Assembly: GCA_028867035.1 (NCBI GenBank)
Contig: JAGWHB010000003.1
Location: 54,861-118,860 of the forward strand
DNA length: 64,000 bases
Direction of reading: 5' to 3'
From: Nitrososphaerota archaeon
GTDB lineage: Archaea > Thermoproteota > Nitrososphaeria > Nitrososphaerales > Gagatemarchaeaceae
Shown here: positions 1-9,002 of the stretch, piece by piece
How the letters are laid out: each line of letters opens with the position of its first letter
Numbering within the stretch: position 1 is the stretch's first letter
The notes under the pieces: model-generated
The model's database searches: none
What the model was told of the DNA's origin: nothing
What the model saw: the letters and a program-made list of their open reading frames with translations, nothing else
Position numbers and translations under genes: made by a program

Positions 1-1
1 G

Positions 2-1255
2 ACGAAATCTTATCTCGAAAAGGTCTCCCCGCGCTCCAAGAGGATGCCTTCGTCGAGCAGCTACCTGAGGCTGGAGACACGTGGCCGCAGGACCGGCCTC
101 CCGCACCCAGTTGAGTTGCGCTACATCATGTCGCAGGGCCACTTCTTCGTAATCCCGGGTAGGAGTGGCAGCGACTGGTTCCTCAACGCTCTCGCCGCGG
201 GGACTGCGAAGGTCCGGCTTGGGGACCTCCTGTACGATGCGGTAGCCCAAGGGGCTACCGAACCCGAATTCGCCGCTGCGCTGACAGCTTTTGCTAGGAA
301 GTATGGCGCGCGCGTTGTGCGGGACTGGTACCATGCTTCGAGAGCTTGTCTGCGCCTCAGCCCCACGGGCCCACCGGCGCGGAGAGGCATCGTTCAGGGG
401 GAATCGAACGTCACGACCACTGTCGCTCAATGGGTCACCAAGAAGACCGACTATTACGGCGACGTGGCAGCGGCATTCGATTCGGCATCAGAAGAATACG
501 ATTTCACGATAAGCCGCAATTTCATCAACACTTGGATTCGCAGACGATCTATCGGCGTCCTCAGGCGATACATCAGATCAGAGGATATCCTGCTTGAAAT
601 CGGATCCGGAACCGGAGCCGAAGCCATGGAGGTTTCCAGATACGTGAGCGGAATCGTAGCGACCGACATTTCACGAAGCATGATCGACCTACTTTCCATG
701 AAGGTCCGTGCGAAGCGCCTTGGCGCCAAAGTCGTCCCCCTGGTGCTCGGAGCATCGGAGATTTCAAAGGCGAAGGCTCTAATCGGCGACATGGGGATAC
801 GGGTTGCCTACTCCTTCAACGGAGCCTTGAACTGCGAGCCACGCATGGGAAGATTCGTCAGAGAACTCCATTCGCTCCTCGAGCCCTCCGGCTACTTCAT
901 CTGTTCGATCCGCAACACGGTCTGCGCAAGCGAGATGCTATCCCACGCCTTGGTGCTCCAATTCAGCAAGGCTACGCCCAGGAAGAGACAGCCTATCATG
1001 GTCTCCGTGGGTGGCAGAGACATCCCGTCAACCTATTTCTCTCCTTCCCGCTTTGCCGGGTTTTTCAAGTCACTTTTTGTCCTAAGAGAAGCGATTGCTC
1101 TCCCTGCCCTTTTGCCCCCGGCATATCTGAGCGACTACTATCTAAAATTCAGAAGCCGCATGCCCCTCCTCGAGAAACTCGACCCGTTGCTCTCTGGAAA
1201 GTTCCCGTTCAACCAGTTCGGGGACCAGACTCTCTTCGTACTGCAGAAGGTGTAA
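2..1255 (+). CDS. F420-dependent nitroreductase-like domain fused to SAM methyltransferase (5' partial)
   Basis: The frame is open to the left edge, so the true start probably lies outside; an internal ATG at 44 would cut into the conserved N-terminus. The first ~120 residues resemble the DDN/F420H2-dependent nitroreductase family: a YLRLETRGRRTG segment, then VELRY and a VIPGRSGSDWFLNA stretch. After a linker, residues ~130-400 form a class I SAM methyltransferase, with glycine motif I LLEIGSGTGAE and an acidic ATDIS strand end. The substrate of either domain is not evident. The domains are in one unbroken frame with no start codon between them, so I read it as a real fusion. It lies 15 bp upstream of a phospholipase C-like gene on the same strand. 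Confidence 0.6.
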   Translation, partial: TKSYLEKVSPRSKRMPSSSSYLRLETRGRRTGLPHPVELRYIMSQGHFFVIPGRSGSDWFLNALAAGTAKVRLGDLLYDAVAQGATEPEFAAALTAFARKYGARVVRDWYHASRACLRLSPTGPPARRGIVQGESNVTTTVAQWVTKKTDYYGDVAAAFDSASEEYDFTISRNFINTWIRRRSIGVLRRYIRSEDILLEIGSGTGAEAMEVSRYVSGIVATDISRSMIDLLSMKVRAKRLGAKVVPLVLGASEISKAKALIGDMGIRVAYSFNGALNCEPRMGRFVRELHSLLEPSGYFICSIRNTVCASEMLSHALVLQFSKATPRKRQPIMVSVGGRDIPSTYFSPSRFAGFFKSLFVLREAIALPALLPPAYLSDYYLKFRSRMPLLEKLDPLLSGKFPFNQFGDQTLFVLQKV

Positions 1256-1270
1256 CCTGGAGACTCCAGC

Positions 1271-2665
1271 ATGGTGAAAAGGCTAGCCCTCTCCCTCGCA
1301 TTGGCGCTCTTTCTCGCATTCCAGCCAGGGGCCCTCTCCACCGCTTCGGCATCCAGTACCGCGACGTCATTCAAGCACATCGTCATCATCATGCAGGAGA
1401 ACCACTCGTTCGACAACTACTTCGGGACCTACCCTACGGCGAACGGCACCCTTGTCAACAACGTCACGTCGACGCTGAAGCCCGTGAACGGGATACCTCA
1501 GCGCGCGTGCCTCCCATATGGCGCGGGTTGCCTGTCGCCTCATCCGACGAACTCCACATCTCCGGTAAACCCAGTGGAGGGCCAGCTGACCTATCAGAAC
1601 GACTATGGTTCTGGCTTCCCAGACAACTCGGGACCTCAATCGATGGTGTACTTTGACTACCGCTCCATTCCTGCTTACTGGGACTACGCAGAAGAATACG
1701 GACTTGCGGACAACTACTACTCCGCTGTCCTCAGCATGACTACTCCGAACAGGCTGATTTTCCTGACCGGGGATTCGCCGGTGTCTCAGAACTACGGGCC
1801 TCCTCCGTCGATCCCCTACGACAGAACGATCTTCAGCCAGTTGGATGCTGCAGGAGTCAGCTGGGGATACTACGACCTCTTGAACGCCTCACAGGACCCC
1901 GCTGCCTTCTATCCCCTCAACTATCTCGCCGGGATGAGCGCCTCCCGAGCAGACATCCGGAACATCTCGTCCCTGTTCGGGGAACTCGGGTCGGGTTCGG
2001 GCCTGCCTTCTGTCGTCTACGTGAATTTCCTGGGGAATCTGAATCTGACGGAACACCCGCCGTTCTCTCCTAGGGCGGGGGAGGCCCGTACAGTCTCCGT
2101 CGTCAACGCGGTCATGCAAAGCTCCTATTGGGATTCCACCGCGGTCTTCGTCACCTGGGATGAGGGAGGAGGCTACTACGACCATGTCTCGCCACCCCGG
2201 GTATTTTCGATCAACCACAACTTCACCGAAGGGCTTGTTGGACTAGGGCAGCGCGTCCCCCTGCTGGTCATCTCTCCCTACAGCACGGTGAACTACGTTT
2301 CAAATCTTCAACTCAGCCACCTTTCCCTGTTGCACTTCATCGAATACAACTGGGGTATTCCGCCCATCACCCGGATCGTCGCCGACTCGAATTTGCCTAT
2401 AGATTTCTTCAATTTCTCACAGTCCCCTCGGCCGCCGCTTCTCCTGGGAACCAGAACTAACGCGAGCATTGCATACCCGGTTCCGCTCCAAAGTGTTCCT
2501 GTGGCGCAGACCACCGGTTTGAGCGGATCTTCCGGCCTCCAATACCTTTCAGCCGGTCTGGCGCTCGCGGTCGTGGTCGCCAGCTCTGCAATGGTGCTTC
2601 TCTACTCGCGATCCAGAGGCCGTCGCTCCGGCCGAGGCCAGGAAGCCTACCCCGGTGGAGTCTGA
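1271..2665 (+). CDS. Secreted phosphoesterase, phospholipase C/acid phosphatase family
   Basis: 464 residues. An N-terminal signal peptide (MVKRLALSLALALFLAF, cleavage near the ASTAS region) is followed by the family hallmark HIVIIMQENHSFDNYFGTYP, which carries the nucleophile and metal-ligand region of the PF04185 phosphoesterase family. A later VTWDEGGGYYDHVSPP segment supplies further metal ligands. A hydrophobic segment at ~425-447 followed by RSRGRRSGRG suggests a C-terminal membrane anchor with the enzyme outside the cell. Family members hydrolyse phospholipids or phosphomonoesters; the substrate cannot be read here. Several N-x-S/T sequons fit a glycosylated surface protein. It is followed directly by a GT2 gene. 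Confidence 0.85.
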   Translation: MVKRLALSLALALFLAFQPGALSTASASSTATSFKHIVIIMQENHSFDNYFGTYPTANGTLVNNVTSTLKPVNGIPQRACLPYGAGCLSPHPTNSTSPVNPVEGQLTYQNDYGSGFPDNSGPQSMVYFDYRSIPAYWDYAEEYGLADNYYSAVLSMTTPNRLIFLTGDSPVSQNYGPPPSIPYDRTIFSQLDAAGVSWGYYDLLNASQDPAAFYPLNYLAGMSASRADIRNISSLFGELGSGSGLPSVVYVNFLGNLNLTEHPPFSPRAGEARTVSVVNAVMQSSYWDSTAVFVTWDEGGGYYDHVSPPRVFSINHNFTEGLVGLGQRVPLLVISPYSTVNYVSNLQLSHLSLLHFIEYNWGIPPITRIVADSNLPIDFFNFSQSPRPPLLLGTRTNASIAYPVPLQSVPVAQTTGLSGSSGLQYLSAGLALAVVVASSAMVLLYSRSRGRRSGRGQEAYPGGV

Positions 2666-2670
2666 GGGCT

Positions 2671-3570
2671 CTGTCGACAAGTATTGTCATCCCGACCCAC
2701 GACCGCCCCTCCCAGCTGAGGAACCTCCTGACGAGCATCAGAGAGAACTGGAGCGACGAAATCGTCTCGGTCATCGTGGTTGACGACTCCGAAATCAAGC
2801 CGGACTTGCACGAATTCCAGGACTTGAGGCTGCAGCACGTCAAGCTGGATTCGAGGGTCTTCATATCGAGGGCGAAGAACATCGGTTGGAGACGAGCGCG
2901 ATCGGAATTCATCTACTTCATCGATGACGACAACGTCATCGGCGAACGCACTCTCGCCCCGATTCTGGGCGTGGTCCGTGGTTCCACTAGGATGGGCGCC
3001 GTAATGCCCGCGACGTTGTACAAGTCACGGCCTGACCTGGTGTGGGTCTACGCGACGCCGTTCTTGGACAGGCGGCTTGGGCTCAACCTTGTCGGCCGCA
3101 ACTTTCCCCGTGACCCGTCCCTGGAAAACAGCTTGCTGAAGACCGACGCGCTTCCGAATGCCTCCCTCATAAGAAGGAAGGCGCTCGAAGACGTGAACGG
3201 GTTCGACGAAAGGCTAGTCGTGAACAGCTCCCTGGATCTGGCGCAGAGGCTGAAGGCTCGGGGATGGCAGGTGGAGGCATATACCGGCGCCCTGGTCTAC
3301 CACGACGTTGAGGTTCCGGGGCGAGTCGGATGGTGGGCGGCCCACGGATCGGTCGACCCCCAGCGAGTCCGATATGAGTCGCGCGACTGGTTCCTCATCA
3401 TGAAGAGGCTGCACCGAGGGGAGAGGCTCGTCAAACTGCGCTCTATGGTCGAGTCACTACGCTTTGTCTTGCCCAACTCGCTCGCCTACGTGCTTCGAGG
3501 GAAATCGAGGGCAGGTCTGATCAAGAGCGTGCTGATCGGATATCTCGAGGGAGTCACCCTGTCGGGCTAG
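2671..3570 (+). CDS. Family 2 glycosyltransferase (probable CTG start)
   Basis: GT-A glycosyltransferase. The first ATG (2776) would delete the nucleotide-binding first strand, because the frame upstream reads STSIVIPTHDRPSQLRNLL and then VIVVDDSE, the canonical GT2 N-terminus. No ATG, GTG or TTG is available there; CTG at 2671 gives M-STSIVIPTHDRP. A DDDN motif (FIDDDNVIG) is the DxD metal/nucleotide-sugar site, and NGFDERL is the acceptor-region motif. The C-terminus lacks an obvious membrane segment. The gene starts just after the phosphoesterase stop and ends tail-to-tail with the minus-strand methyltransferase, overlapping its stop. Family is sure; the start is inferred from homology. 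Confidence 0.8.
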   Translation: MSTSIVIPTHDRPSQLRNLLTSIRENWSDEIVSVIVVDDSEIKPDLHEFQDLRLQHVKLDSRVFISRAKNIGWRRARSEFIYFIDDDNVIGERTLAPILGVVRGSTRMGAVMPATLYKSRPDLVWVYATPFLDRRLGLNLVGRNFPRDPSLENSLLKTDALPNASLIRRKALEDVNGFDERLVVNSSLDLAQRLKARGWQVEAYTGALVYHDVEVPGRVGWWAAHGSVDPQRVRYESRDWFLIMKRLHRGERLVKLRSMVESLRFVLPNSLAYVLRGKSRAGLIKSVLIGYLEGVTLSG

Positions 3571-4307
3571 AACTCATGCAGTCGTCCCTTGGATGGGCCA
3601 AGTCCATGACTCGTCGTTTCTTTGATTATCTCGAACCTGAAGAAGACTTCGGGTTTGGAGAACCATAGCGGCGAAGTTGCGAAATCTATCAGGTGAAGGA
3701 ACCTCAGTCGGCCAAGGGCCTTCCCAGGATAGTTGTCAAATATTCCGGTCCCCCGCCTTTCTTTGAGCCGGAAGGCATCGGTTGCGATGATTTCGTGGGG
3801 CCTACTGTACGGCTGATACCCCAGGGGCTAGATGGCCGGACCGAACGTCGGGAGAATGTGTCGGAGCTTCGGCGACACCCGCTCTTCGAAGCTTCGGATG
3901 AGACTGTTCATCGGAAGGTTCGGAATGGTCATCATCAGGATGCCTTGGTCCTTAGAGACTCTCTGGATCTCTCGCATGGCCAACGCCGGGTCGCGTAGCA
4001 GGTGGACAACCTTGACCATGAAGATGAAATCGAACGACGAGTCTTTCATCGGAATGCTCGAAGCGTCACCCTGGACGAGGCTGGTCTTCCTGAGCACGGT
4101 CCTTGCCAACTGAAGGCTCCCCTCGGACACATCGGCCATCGCAACCTTGTGGAAAAAAGGTTCAATGAAGCTCGTCGTCCTTCCATAGCCGCCACCCATT
4201 TCCAGACAGGAGTCGGCGTGACTGATCCATCTTCCGATAATCCTCTTTTGAGACGCGTCCTCGATTACGTTGCGGTCTAGTTGGGTCGTATGAGCCCTTC
4301 TCTGCAT
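3567..4307 (-). pseudogene. SAM-dependent methyltransferase interrupted by an in-frame TAG
   Basis: From ATG at 4307 (preceded by GAGGAA) the frame encodes a class I methyltransferase: motif I CLEMGGGYGRTT, then MADVSEGSL, GDASSIPMKDSSFDFIF and a MREIQRVSKDQGILMMTIPN strand. A TAG at 3830-3828 stops it after FGPAI. The same frame then continues for 86 codons without another stop and still looks coding: LGYQPYSRPHEI, GTGIFDNYPGKALGRL, LWFSKPEVFFRFEI. That is the expected C-terminal part of this family and restores a normal length of ~245 residues. Codon use downstream remains GC3-rich. Options are a recent nonsense mutation, a base-call error, or amber readthrough; no tRNA-Pyl or pyl genes are visible here. 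Confidence 0.65.
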
Positions 4308-4324
4308 TTCCTCTGCCCGACCCC

Positions 4325-5362
4325 CTACAGAACCTTCTGGGCCGGTGCCCTCGCGCCACGGCCCTTCCTTATGCGCGGCCCGCGGAGGATGAAGGCCGCA
4401 CTTGTCGCCACCAAGATCGCTACTCCAAGCAAGAAGAGCTGGGACTGCCATATCGTTGTTGTTTCAGTCGGCACGGGCGTGTAGACGTTGTACGACCAGA
4501 CCGTCGAGTTCCATCTGAAGTTGTATCCTTCCACGTTCAGATAGACGTAGGAGATGACGGGTGGTTGTGCCGAACTGGTCGTCAGGTTCAATCTGTGGAT
4601 GGTGTCTGACAGGAAAGACGACAGGTCGATGGTCACGGTCTGGTTCCCAGCCCCCTGCAGTTGAATAGGATGGTAAGTGACGACGTTGGGAGCCGACACG
4701 GCAACAGGGACGCCCCCGCCCGAATCGGTCAACGACCTGGAACTATTATCGTCCATCCAGAAGTTGACGAGCGTGTAGACGAGCTTCCCAGGCGCGCTAG
4801 GGACATATTGGGTCACAGTCACCCCGACCGCCGCCCATTCGTTGTTGGGGTCCAAAGACACAGGCTCCGTCCAGTTCAATGGGATGCTCACCGTCCAATC
4901 CCAGTCCGTCCTCAAGCCCACGTAGGTGCTGGTCGCCCCGAACTGAGCCGTGTAGTTCTCGACGTTAACGCCAGGAGGCCCAAGACCAGCTCTGACGTAG
5001 TAGTAGTCTCCCCAGCTCGGTTTCCTGAATTGCTGCGTATGCGGAACTTCGACGAAGTTGCAACACTGCGGTCCCATTGCGAAATGAGGGATCATCGATC
5101 CTGCGTGAGACCAGGGTCCCACGGAGTACCCGATCTTCGCGAAGCCTTGCCCTGTGCTCCAATCAATCGATACGTTCTGCAGACCCACTTCAAAACCCGG
5201 GATGAAGTTTGGGTCATAGATTTGGTTGCTGAAAGGGGAGCTGATGTTCGGGTCGACGTTCGAAACTTGAAACCCAGGGGGCTGCGTCAGAATCGCGCCC
5301 GGAGTTGCATACGCATAGACCGCCCCAGAAAGCAAGAGGTACCCAAGCAACGCTCCGATCAT
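4325..5362 (-). CDS. Secreted/membrane-anchored sequon-rich protein, unknown function
   Basis: 345 residues. A hydrophobic N-terminal segment (residues ~1-20) looks like a signal peptide. A second hydrophobic stretch near residues 308-328 (LFLLGVAILVATSAAFIL), followed by a basic tail (RGPRIRKGRGAR), looks like a C-terminal stop-transfer anchor. The intervening ~285 residues are rich in aromatic residues and beta-type alternation and carry about eight N-x-S/T sequons (for example NVS, NYT, NWT, NSS, NQT, NLT, NST), as expected for an N-glycosylated surface protein. I do not recognise a family. It lies 6 bp after another secreted protein and 17 bp before the interrupted methyltransferase, so the three are probably cotranscribed. 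Confidence 0.7.
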   Translation of the reverse strand: MIGALLGYLLLSGAVYAYATPGAILTQPPGFQVSNVDPNISSPFSNQIYDPNFIPGFEVGLQNVSIDWSTGQGFAKIGYSVGPWSHAGSMIPHFAMGPQCCNFVEVPHTQQFRKPSWGDYYYVRAGLGPPGVNVENYTAQFGATSTYVGLRTDWDWTVSIPLNWTEPVSLDPNNEWAAVGVTVTQYVPSAPGKLVYTLVNFWMDDNSSRSLTDSGGGVPVAVSAPNVVTYHPIQLQGAGNQTVTIDLSSFLSDTIHRLNLTTSSAQPPVISYVYLNVEGYNFRWNSTVWSYNVYTPVPTETTTIWQSQLFLLGVAILVATSAAFILRGPRIRKGRGARAPAQKVL

Positions 5363-5368
5363 GCCTTG

Positions 5369-6043
5369 TCAGACCTTGGTCAGACTTTGAAACGTAAGAG
5401 TGAGACTCCCATTCTGATAGGTGGACCCGATGATGCCGTAGAGGTAGACATCGGCGAGAGAGGCCCAGGCAATAGGGTAATCAGATACGACGGTCGTGCC
5501 TCCTACATACACGGTAAGGTTTCCGTTGGATCTTGGTGCTATGGACGGGTCTATCACGGAGGGCTGGCCGAAGTTGAGGAACCGAAGGGTTACGTTCACC
5601 CCCCCGCTCCAGCCCGGTGACGTCGAGTTGTAAAGGACCAACCCGTAGGTGTTGGGCCAGCTCTGGGCGAAGTATTCGACGCGCAGAAGGCCATCAGACC
5701 GTTCCTGAACGATTATGGTCGGAATGGACTTGCTCTCCAGGGGATAGGACGGAGCGAAAGCCATTTCGGCCTCGGAAAGGTTCTTCGCTGGCCCGGCATC
5801 GAGCGTGTTCTGTATGGTGATGACCCACGAACCATTGATGCTCGACTTCAGTTCTTGCTCTGTGTTGTTAATGATCGGTCGGTTGAATGTCTGGAACTGA
5901 AACGAATAGGTCTCTGGACTCCCTGCTTCGTACCGGATCGGCCCGGTACCCAGGGATTGGATGAACGGATTCGCGATGGTCGCTGACTCGATAATGACTG
6001 CCACGGTCAACGCAGCAATCACCAATTTGGACTGATTCATCAC
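5369..6043 (-). CDS. Secreted sequon-rich protein, unknown function
   Basis: 224 residues with an N-terminal hydrophobic segment (SKLVIAALTVAVIIESATI) that could be a signal peptide or anchor. There is no second membrane segment. The rest is beta-rich in appearance and has about seven N-x-S/T sequons (NNT, NGS, NLS, NST, NVT, NLT, NGS). No recognised domain. Six bases separate it from the next secreted protein downstream, so the two may form a complex or be processed together; this is inference from gene order. Confidence 0.65.
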   Translation of the reverse strand: MMNQSKLVIAALTVAVIIESATIANPFIQSLGTGPIRYEAGSPETYSFQFQTFNRPIINNTEQELKSSINGSWVITIQNTLDAGPAKNLSEAEMAFAPSYPLESKSIPTIIVQERSDGLLRVEYFAQSWPNTYGLVLYNSTSPGWSGGVNVTLRFLNFGQPSVIDPSIAPRSNGNLTVYVGGTTVVSDYPIAWASLADVYLYGIIGSTYQNGSLTLTFQSLTKV

Positions 6044-6162
6044 GTCGAAGGTGGGATGTATTCATTAAATGCTTTCTTCAGGAAGTCTCCAGAATCCCGC
6101 AGAGCCTCCCTTAGATTCGCCCCGAAGCTGGGGGGATCTGATTCGGAGTGAATACTGCCGAG

Positions 6163-7917
6163 CTAGGCCTGCGACGTCCTCCCACGCCTTATCTCGCGGT
6201 AAAGAAGAGCGACATAGGCCGCCGTAGGTACCAGTCCAGCCAGCAGGACAAGGGACTCCGGTGACTGGTAGAATGCGTTGACCTTCAGTTGCTCTACGAT
6301 TGACCCCCCAAACGTGAATTCATCGGGCAGTATTGCAGGCGACACGAAGTAGAAGATGTTGTAGGATAGGAACACGTAGGCAAGGGGCAAAAGAGTGACC
6401 ACGAATGTGGCCACCTTCTTCTTCTGAATCATCATCAAGGGGAGGATCCAGTAGAAGTACTGAGGGTTGACGTAGTTGTAGGTGAGGTAGAAAACGAGGA
6501 TGAACGCGGTCAGCCACTTCGTGACATCCTCTTCTTTTTTCCAGTAAATCCATCCCAGCATCACGGCGTATGCTGGGATTCCGATGGCGAGGAAGAGAGG
6601 CAGCGGGGGTACCTTGAGGACGAAGAGGATCTGCTGCCAGGTAAGCCCGTTGACGCTGAACTGGCCTGCAAAGGTGGGGATGCCCCTGGCGTATAAGAAG
6701 ATGAACAGGCTTTCCACCAGATTCCCATGGACCGCGTACAGGGCGAGGGTGGCAATCAGAGCCGGGAACACCGCAAGCAGTGGCTTCAAGGCATTCCTCC
6801 CCACCCGTCTTAGCGCGATGACGAACATTATCGGCACCAGGAGCACAGGCCATATCTTGACCGCAGCTCCCAGAGACGCCAGGGCGTAGGCATGGTACGG
6901 TCTCCCCTTTTGGAACATGTAGACCGAACCGACGGCAAGCAGGGTCGCGATTGGATCCAACTGACCCCAGACCGCCGCCACTAGGACCACCAGAGGATTG
7001 GCGACCCATTTGATTACGTCGTGTTCATCTCCGGTCATCTTTCCCACCAGAATCCCGGTCCAGATGGCGGACATGACCATCGGCAGTTTGAGAAGCAAAA
7101 CAAGCACCGGTAGGGTCGACGGGATGTAAGCTTCCCACACGCTGTAGGTGGAGCTCAGCCACCCCGGATAGGTGAGAGCCGAAACGCTGGGTAGCGGGGC
7201 GCCTGTCAGAAGTTGGTAAGCCGAGAAGGAGATTGCACTGTAGACCGCATAGAGCGGCGGATACGCCCACTTCAGGGAGCCCGGATAGAGTTGCGGGTTG
7301 CCGGGGTCGAACGGGTTGACGTGTTGAAGGATCCTGATTCCTGAGCTGAGCAGGAAATAGATGTCATACCTCTGCCCTGTGAAAGGGGCGACCGCAAGAT
7401 AGAACGCAACGGCCAAGAGGACAAAGCGCTTCCTCCCTAGCCTTCCGCCGAAGATGTAGAACATCAGGAGTGCCAGCCCAGCAAGGATGTAGGCTGCCGC
7501 TGCCTCGGGGATGGCGCTTGAGTCTGGTCTGACTACGAACGAGGCTTCGCTGGATGCACACGTTCCGCTTATTGCCCTCACCGAATTCTCGCCGAAATGG
7601 GCCCAGCTCGAATCGACGCCCACGTCTGCCTCGGTGAATCCCACGGCGTTCCTAGTGAAACTATCGAGCCCGCGCCACTGGGTCCCATTGAAGTACTGGA
7701 GAATCACTGTCTGGTTGACGAATGCGGATGAGTAGTTCACGTTGAGAATCTCGTAGTACGTGAATGTCCCTTGGCCGGGCAGGGTGGTACCTGGGAAGTC
7801 GACCACCGGGGGTTGAGCGGCGACCGATATGCCGCATCCCTGGGCCGACACGGAGCCGACTGGAAGAAGCAACAAGGCCAGCGTTGCTACCGCAAGAGCA
7901 AGTGGACCCTTCCCCAA
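6163..7917 (-). CDS. Multi-pass membrane glycosyltransferase (GT87/mannosyltransferase-like)
   Basis: 584 residues from a TTG start. A signal peptide is followed by an extracytoplasmic beta domain (~27-130, with conserved-looking YFNGTQWRGLDSF), then about ten hydrophobic membrane segments. The motif region RYDIYFLLSSGIRILQHVNPF followed by LKWAYPPLYAV is typical of polyprenol-phosphate-sugar-dependent GT-C enzymes of the GT87/DUF2029 type, where an acidic residue in the first loop is catalytic. Likely role: transfer of a lipid-linked mannose-type sugar to a surface glycan or lipid. The extra N-terminal domain is unusual for the family. It sits between a protein phosphatase and two secreted glycoprotein-like genes on the same strand. 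Confidence 0.7.
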   Translation of the reverse strand: MGKGPLALAVATLALLLLPVGSVSAQGCGISVAAQPPVVDFPGTTLPGQGTFTYYEILNVNYSSAFVNQTVILQYFNGTQWRGLDSFTRNAVGFTEADVGVDSSWAHFGENSVRAISGTCASSEASFVVRPDSSAIPEAAAAYILAGLALLMFYIFGGRLGRKRFVLLAVAFYLAVAPFTGQRYDIYFLLSSGIRILQHVNPFDPGNPQLYPGSLKWAYPPLYAVYSAISFSAYQLLTGAPLPSVSALTYPGWLSSTYSVWEAYIPSTLPVLVLLLKLPMVMSAIWTGILVGKMTGDEHDVIKWVANPLVVLVAAVWGQLDPIATLLAVGSVYMFQKGRPYHAYALASLGAAVKIWPVLLVPIMFVIALRRVGRNALKPLLAVFPALIATLALYAVHGNLVESLFIFLYARGIPTFAGQFSVNGLTWQQILFVLKVPPLPLFLAIGIPAYAVMLGWIYWKKEEDVTKWLTAFILVFYLTYNYVNPQYFYWILPLMMIQKKKVATFVVTLLPLAYVFLSYNIFYFVSPAILPDEFTFGGSIVEQLKVNAFYQSPESLVLLAGLVPTAAYVALLYREIRRGRTSQA

Positions 7918-7943
7918 GGACGGCTTGGATGGTGCAGGATGGC

Positions 7944-8441
7944 TTATGGCTTTGCCGTCTGTGCGTAACTAAGAACCGCCTTCTCCTGCGGCCATTCGAC
8001 AAAGGCGGGTTTGAGCTCCCTCAAAGCTCCGAGGGCCTGGTCCGGACTCATTCCCCTCTCCTTGATCAGAAAGGCCGCAAGGACGCAGCCAGTCCTTCCT
8101 TCTCCTGCCAGGCAATGGACTGCTACAGGTCTGCCGGCCCCCACCTGCACCCGAATGAACTCCACTCCCTTCTCCAAGGAATCGAAGCTAGGGGGCTCGT
8201 GGTCCCTCATCGGGACGTGCCCATAGACAAGGCCAAAGGCCTCAATCCATTGCTTCGGCAGCGGCTCTTCAGTAAGGCCCAGTATGCTCCGTACTCCTGC
8301 CCTGACTAGCCACTCCACTTGCGACCTTGACGCCGGCCAGCCTGACCCGGCCAGCTTTCCCTTCTCAATCCATACGAAACCCGTGGGTTGGTCCGCGACC
8401 CTGGCCCTGAGCCTCCTCAGAAGCAGTCCACCGGTGCCCAA
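7944..8441 (-). CDS. Dual-specificity/tyrosine protein phosphatase
   Basis: 165 residues. The P-loop signature VHCLAGEGRTG matches HCx5R, with the catalytic Cys and Arg. Upstream, the general-acid loop region VYGHVPMRDHEPPS fits the DSP/CDC14-like fold, and LTEEPLP resembles the preceding substrate-recognition region. It should dephosphorylate Tyr/Ser/Thr phosphoproteins in the cytoplasm. The predicted TTG start is not strongly supported. It ends 26 bp before the glycosyltransferase start on the same strand, so the two may share a transcript. Confidence 0.8.
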   Translation of the reverse strand: MGTGGLLLRRLRARVADQPTGFVWIEKGKLAGSGWPASRSQVEWLVRAGVRSILGLTEEPLPKQWIEAFGLVYGHVPMRDHEPPSFDSLEKGVEFIRVQVGAGRPVAVHCLAGEGRTGCVLAAFLIKERGMSPDQALGALRELKPAFVEWPQEKAVLSYAQTAKP

Positions 8442-8552
8442 ATTGCTCCTTCGGTTCGAAAGATGTTGACGCTTTAGAACTTTGGCCCTCAGACTTGCTC
8501 TTGGAGCCGGATTATCACGGGGGGTTAAATACGGAAATTGGGTACACTAGTA

Positions 8553-9002
8553 ATGAACTGCAGACGCTGTGGCATCGAGATAACGAAGGAGAACCAGGAT
8601 CCATGGCTTGGAAAGCACTGGTGCCACACCTGCGGGAGGAAATATCGCAGCGATTACAACATAGCCTGGGCGAAATCACATCGTCCTATTGTCAACCAAC
8701 GGGCGAGGAAGAGGTATCTGAAGGCCAAACTCGAGGCAGTTAATGCGCTCGGGGGCAGGTGCAACTGCGCAATGCCGGAGTGCTGGCATCAAGGTCCTTG
8801 TCTGGTTTCTGATCCCCGGATACTCCAATTTGATCACGTCAATGGCGGTGGAAAACGTGAAGTGTTGCAGTCCATAAGTGGCGCTCGACAGCGTCTTAGG
8901 TACTACCTGAGAATCGTTCAAAGTGCCAAAGGCAAAGAAGGAAAGTATCAGCTGCTTTGCGCCAACTGTAATTGGATGAAGAGGATGGTCCTAGGACTCT
9001 AA
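8553..9002 (+). CDS. HNH endonuclease-like protein with N-terminal zinc ribbon
   Basis: 149 residues from ATG 8553. An N-terminal pair of CxxC knuckles (CRRCG ... CHTCG) is followed by a basic helix (RARKRYLKAKLEAV) and an HNH-like core: CNCAMPECW, LQFDHVNGGG with the DH dyad, and a C-terminal LLCANCNWMKR. Such free HNH proteins are common in phage and as homing or selfish endonucleases; the target is unknown. Codon use is more AT-rich than in neighbours (AAT, GAT, GAA frequent), suggesting acquisition. A TTAAATA-like element about 28 bp upstream could serve as TATA box for a leaderless mRNA. The 3' end overlaps the convergent OB-fold gene by 12 bp. Confidence 0.65.
   Translation: MNCRRCGIEITKENQDPWLGKHWCHTCGRKYRSDYNIAWAKSHRPIVNQRARKRYLKAKLEAVNALGGRCNCAMPECWHQGPCLVSDPRILQFDHVNGGGKREVLQSISGARQRLRYYLRIVQSAKGKEGKYQLLCANCNWMKRMVLGL

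Noticed and set aside
3693..3998. Plus-strand frame of 101 codons
   Set aside because: Antisense to the C-terminal part of the interrupted methyltransferase, whose frame explains the open sequence.
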